Source: Lenzites betulinus
Lineage: Eukaryota > Basidiomycota > Agaricomycetes > Polyporales > Polyporaceae
Direction: 5' to 3'
Length of the DNA stretch: 64,000 bases
NCBI GenBank assembly: GCA_022264855.1
Contig: JABYQU010000017.1
Coordinates: 124,001-188,000, forward strand
The notes beneath the pieces were generated by a model. That model searched no databases, was not told where the DNA came from, and worked only from the letters and a program-made list of their open reading frames with translations. The translations under genes and the position numbers were made by a program. Shown piece by piece: positions 61,740 through 64,000 of this stretch; the stretch's first letter is position 1, and every line of letters starts with the position of its first letter.

Positions 61740-62581
61740 GCACGCAGGGCCGCACTGGCGTGCGGAACTGGGGCACTACCGGCCGCGCCTTGCCCCAAGA
61801 CTTTGCATCTGCGAGGCGCCGCGGCGCTCCCCAGTGCCGTCCGGGTCGTTGGCGACCCGCTGGACACGCCATCCCGCCACCTTCCCTTCCCCTCCTTACT
61901 CACGTCTTCGCTCATGTTTTCTGTAGTTTTTTTGTGTTCTGCCCCGCGCCCCGTCCGTGCTCCTTGTGCTCCCGTCGTCCCGTGTCGCGCAGCTCTTCCG
62001 TCCGCTCATCTCGTCGAAGCAAGTCTGACTTATTCTCTTGACAATATCCGGATAGCCCACCACATCTCTCGTCTCCGCCCGCTCGTGTCCCTCTCGCTCC
62101 CCACATCACGCCCCCCACGTCGACGGCCACACATGTTATCTTATGACATTAATACATCACGCTTACGCCTCTCCCATCCATCCATCGCGTCCCTGTGCCA
62201 TGCCCCAGAACGAAGAACGGGGGCAAGTGCAAGTGCGCGAAGCCCGAGAAGGTGATGGTGTGAATTCCGTGCGTTAGAATACCGGTACATGGCGCGTAGT
62301 GCATTGTAAGGTACGTGATGCCCGCGCTTCCCCACCGCGCGTGGGCACGACATTGTCTGCGAAGCAGGAGTCGAGCGATAGGCACGGAGCCCTCGCACTA
62401 AACCAAACCGGAGCCCCCTACGCGCGCGCGCCCCCGGCTGCCCTCGGCACGCAGGGGGCACCCCCTGCTGCCCCTCGCCCTCGCCCCCGCGAGCCAGAAC
62501 TCCAGAAGTGATAGTAATAGTATTCAAGGAACAGCTGGAACCCCAGCAGCGGAAAACGAGCGAGCGCGCCGCGGGACGGGC
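61740..62581. other. Convergent 3' region, CCCH gene / choline kinase
   Basis: About 840 bp between the two stop codons. Contains both 3' UTRs and C/T-rich tracts; no gene or repeat recognised. Confidence 0.5.
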
Positions 62582-63964
62582 TTACGACACGGGCTGGACA
62601 GCAGCAGCCGCATCGGTGCTGTCGCTGTCGCTGCCACTCCCGATCCCGAGCGCGCGCACCTCCCTGCGGAAGCCGTCCATGCGGCACTGCGCGTACGCGA
62701 GGTAGTCGAACTCGGGCTCGCCGTCCATGCCCTCGACGGTCTCGCGCGCCTGCACGACGCCCCACACGGCCCACATCGCGTGCGAGGCCGGGCTCCACGC
62801 GCGGACGTGCGCGTCGAGCGCGCGGCACGCCTCTGCCAGCGCCGCCTCGGACATCGGCGCTGGCGGCGCAGCGGGGGCGGACGAGGGGGCGGGGGCGGAG
62901 GGGGAGCTGTGCGCGTGCGTGAGGTAGGCGCGGTAGAAGTTCTCGCGCTGGGCGGGCGTGGGGTAGCGCGCGGGGTCGAGCAGGTGCGGCGTGGGCCCGT
63001 GGTAGTTCGCGGTCCACTCGTGGAAGTGGTTCGCGATGTCGAACGCGGCGGCGTTGGGCGAGGCGTACTCGAAGTCGACGACGATGATCTGCGGGCGTGC
63101 GGGGACGGAGGGAGCGGGAGCAAAGGGGGTAAGGCGCATCAGTAAGCCACAGTTCTCGGGCGGGCCGTGGACATAGACGGAGACACACACCTGACGGTGG
63201 GGCGCCTCGCCCTCCTTGTGCGTCCGGAGGCGGAGGAGGTTGCCGTACTGCGCGTCATTGTGCGAGAACACCCTGGGGCTGCTGCCCGCGCGCTTCTCCG
63301 TCTGACGCAGCCACCGCACATATTGCTCCCACTCGTGCTGGAACCTGTCGAGGTCGAGGCGCTGGGCGACATCGGCAGGCGCGCCCGGCAGGGCGAGCAC
63401 CTCGCGCGCGGTCGGGAGCCAGGACTTGACGTTCTTCTTCGCCGCGACCTGGATGCCGCGTTCCGGGCCATCAGGCGTGCGCGCCTCGTACTCGACGGCC
63501 TCGACGTCCACGCCGTGCAGCTCGGCCATTCTCGCTCCAATCCACGAGCTCGTCTCAGGGTCGCGCATGTCGGCAGCGGTGAGCGCGGTGGAGTCGAAGT
63601 ACTCCTCGACGCGCCCGTTCTCGAACGTCCCGTACACGCGCGGGCCAATGTGGTAGCGCGAGGACAACACGTGGAGCGTGTGCAGCTCGCGGGGACGCGA
63701 GATGAGGGAGCCCGAGGAGGGGCCGTAGATGCGCAGCAGGACGGTGCGCGTCTTCGGTATCGGGGGGTAGGACACGAAGTATACGGCATTCGTGAGAGAG
63801 CCGGAGACCTTCTGGATGCTGATGCGGTCTGGTGTGATCTCCGGCTCAGACCAGGAAGGGGCGCGGATGGCGTGGAGGATCTGGAGGAGGAGTTCCGCGA
63901 AGGGAGCCGTGCGGTAGCGTCTGCGGAAGCGCGGGGTAAGCATACATGAAGGGTGCAAAAGCAT
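62582..63964 (-). CDS. Choline/ethanolamine kinase
   Basis: First enzyme of the CDP-choline/CDP-ethanolamine pathway of phospholipid synthesis. Motifs in order: KVSGSLTNAVYFVS (nucleotide loop), LLRIYGPSSG, IGPRVYGTFENGRVEEYF, the Brenner motif FSHNDAQYGNLL (catalytic Asp), IIVVDFEYASPNAAAFDIAN (metal-binding Asp) and HFHEWTANYHG. A stretch of 102 nt between HRQ and IIVVDFEY begins GTGTGT and ends CGCAG, so it is a likely intron that happens to stay open. Near the window end an acceptor-like CTTCCGCAG precedes the codons RYRTAPF, so the true first exon may lie beyond 64000 and the ATG at 63964 may be false. The C-terminus is a long Ala/Ser-rich tail. Confidence 0.9.
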   Translation of the reverse strand: MLLHPSCMLTPRFRRRYRTAPFAELLLQILHAIRAPSWSEPEITPDRISIQKVSGSLTNAVYFVSYPPIPKTRTVLLRIYGPSSGSLISRPRELHTLHVLSSRYHIGPRVYGTFENGRVEEYFDSTALTAADMRDPETSSWIGARMAELHGVDVEAVEYEARTPDGPERGIQVAAKKNVKSWLPTAREVLALPGAPADVAQRLDLDRFQHEWEQYVRWLRQTEKRAGSSPRVFSHNDAQYGNLLRLRTHKEGEAPHRQVCVSVYVHGPPENCGLLMRLTPFAPAPSVPARPQIIVVDFEYASPNAAAFDIANHFHEWTANYHGPTPHLLDPARYPTPAQRENFYRAYLTHAHSSPSAPAPSSAPAAPPAPMSEAALAEACRALDAHVRAWSPASHAMWAVWGVVQARETVEGMDGEPEFDYLAYAQCRMDGFRREVRALGIGSGSDSDSTDAAAAVQPVS

Positions 63965-64000
63965 ACGAACGCCAGACCAGGATAGAGTACTCTGTCCTGT

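Overview
The window is nuclear DNA of a basidiomycete fungus, most likely a white-rot polypore. Genes are split by many short introns (about 50-70 nt, GT..AG), codon use is G+C-rich, and intergenic gaps are short. A class II peroxidase carries the lignin-peroxidase tryptophan, a gene type largely confined to Polyporales. No bacterial, CRISPR, rRNA or clear tRNA features were seen. Gene models were built by reading exon joins by eye. Where exon coordinates are listed, splice sites and phase were checked; other models have less certain internal joins.

Layout. 1-5.8 kb: a truncated KNL1/Spc7 kinetochore scaffold (minus) diverges from a kinesin-6 motor (plus) across 276 bp. 6.4-7.8 kb: secreted lignin peroxidase (minus). 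9.1-11.3 kb: intronless, disordered coiled-coil protein of unknown function (minus). 11.6-14.5 kb: ALG10 (minus) and the eRF1 methyltransferase MTQ2 (plus), divergent. 14.6-15.9 kb: TauD-type dioxygenase (minus). 17.0-19.9 kb: oligopeptide transporter (plus). 21.0-26.6 kb: tricalbin/extended synaptotagmin (minus). 26.6-28.9 kb: non-coding stretch with a direct duplication of about 370-390 bp. 28.9-30.4 kb: beta-carbonic anhydrase (plus). 31.0-31.5 kb: small proline-rich protein (minus). 32.0-33.4 kb: SRPK-like kinase (plus). 34.9-37.3 kb: decaying cytochrome P450 (plus). 37.5-38.7 kb: SMP-only relative of the tricalbin (minus). 39.8-40.8 kb: HAD-fold hydrolase (plus). 40.9-44.0 kb: ECD/SGT1 (minus). 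44.3-44.8 kb: V-ATPase subunit F (plus). 45.0-46.4 kb: TIM21 (minus). 46.7-47.7 kb: AIM18-like chalcone-isomerase-fold protein (minus). 48.1-56.0 kb: proteasome activator BLM10/PA200 (plus). 59.3-61.7 kb: tandem CCCH zinc-finger protein of the TIS11/ZFP36 type (plus). 62.6-64 kb: choline/ethanolamine kinase (minus, probably cut by the window edge).

Most genes are conserved eukaryotic housekeeping genes with unrelated jobs, often in head-to-head pairs that may share promoters. The accessory parts are the peroxidase, the 26.6-28.9 kb duplication, and the 33.4-39.8 kb block holding the broken P450 and the SMP-only gene. The SMP-only gene is the most unusual item. It is an intact, roughly half-identical copy of the membrane-anchor and lipid-transfer module of the tricalbin 11 kb away. 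Both tested introns are retained, but every C2 domain is missing.
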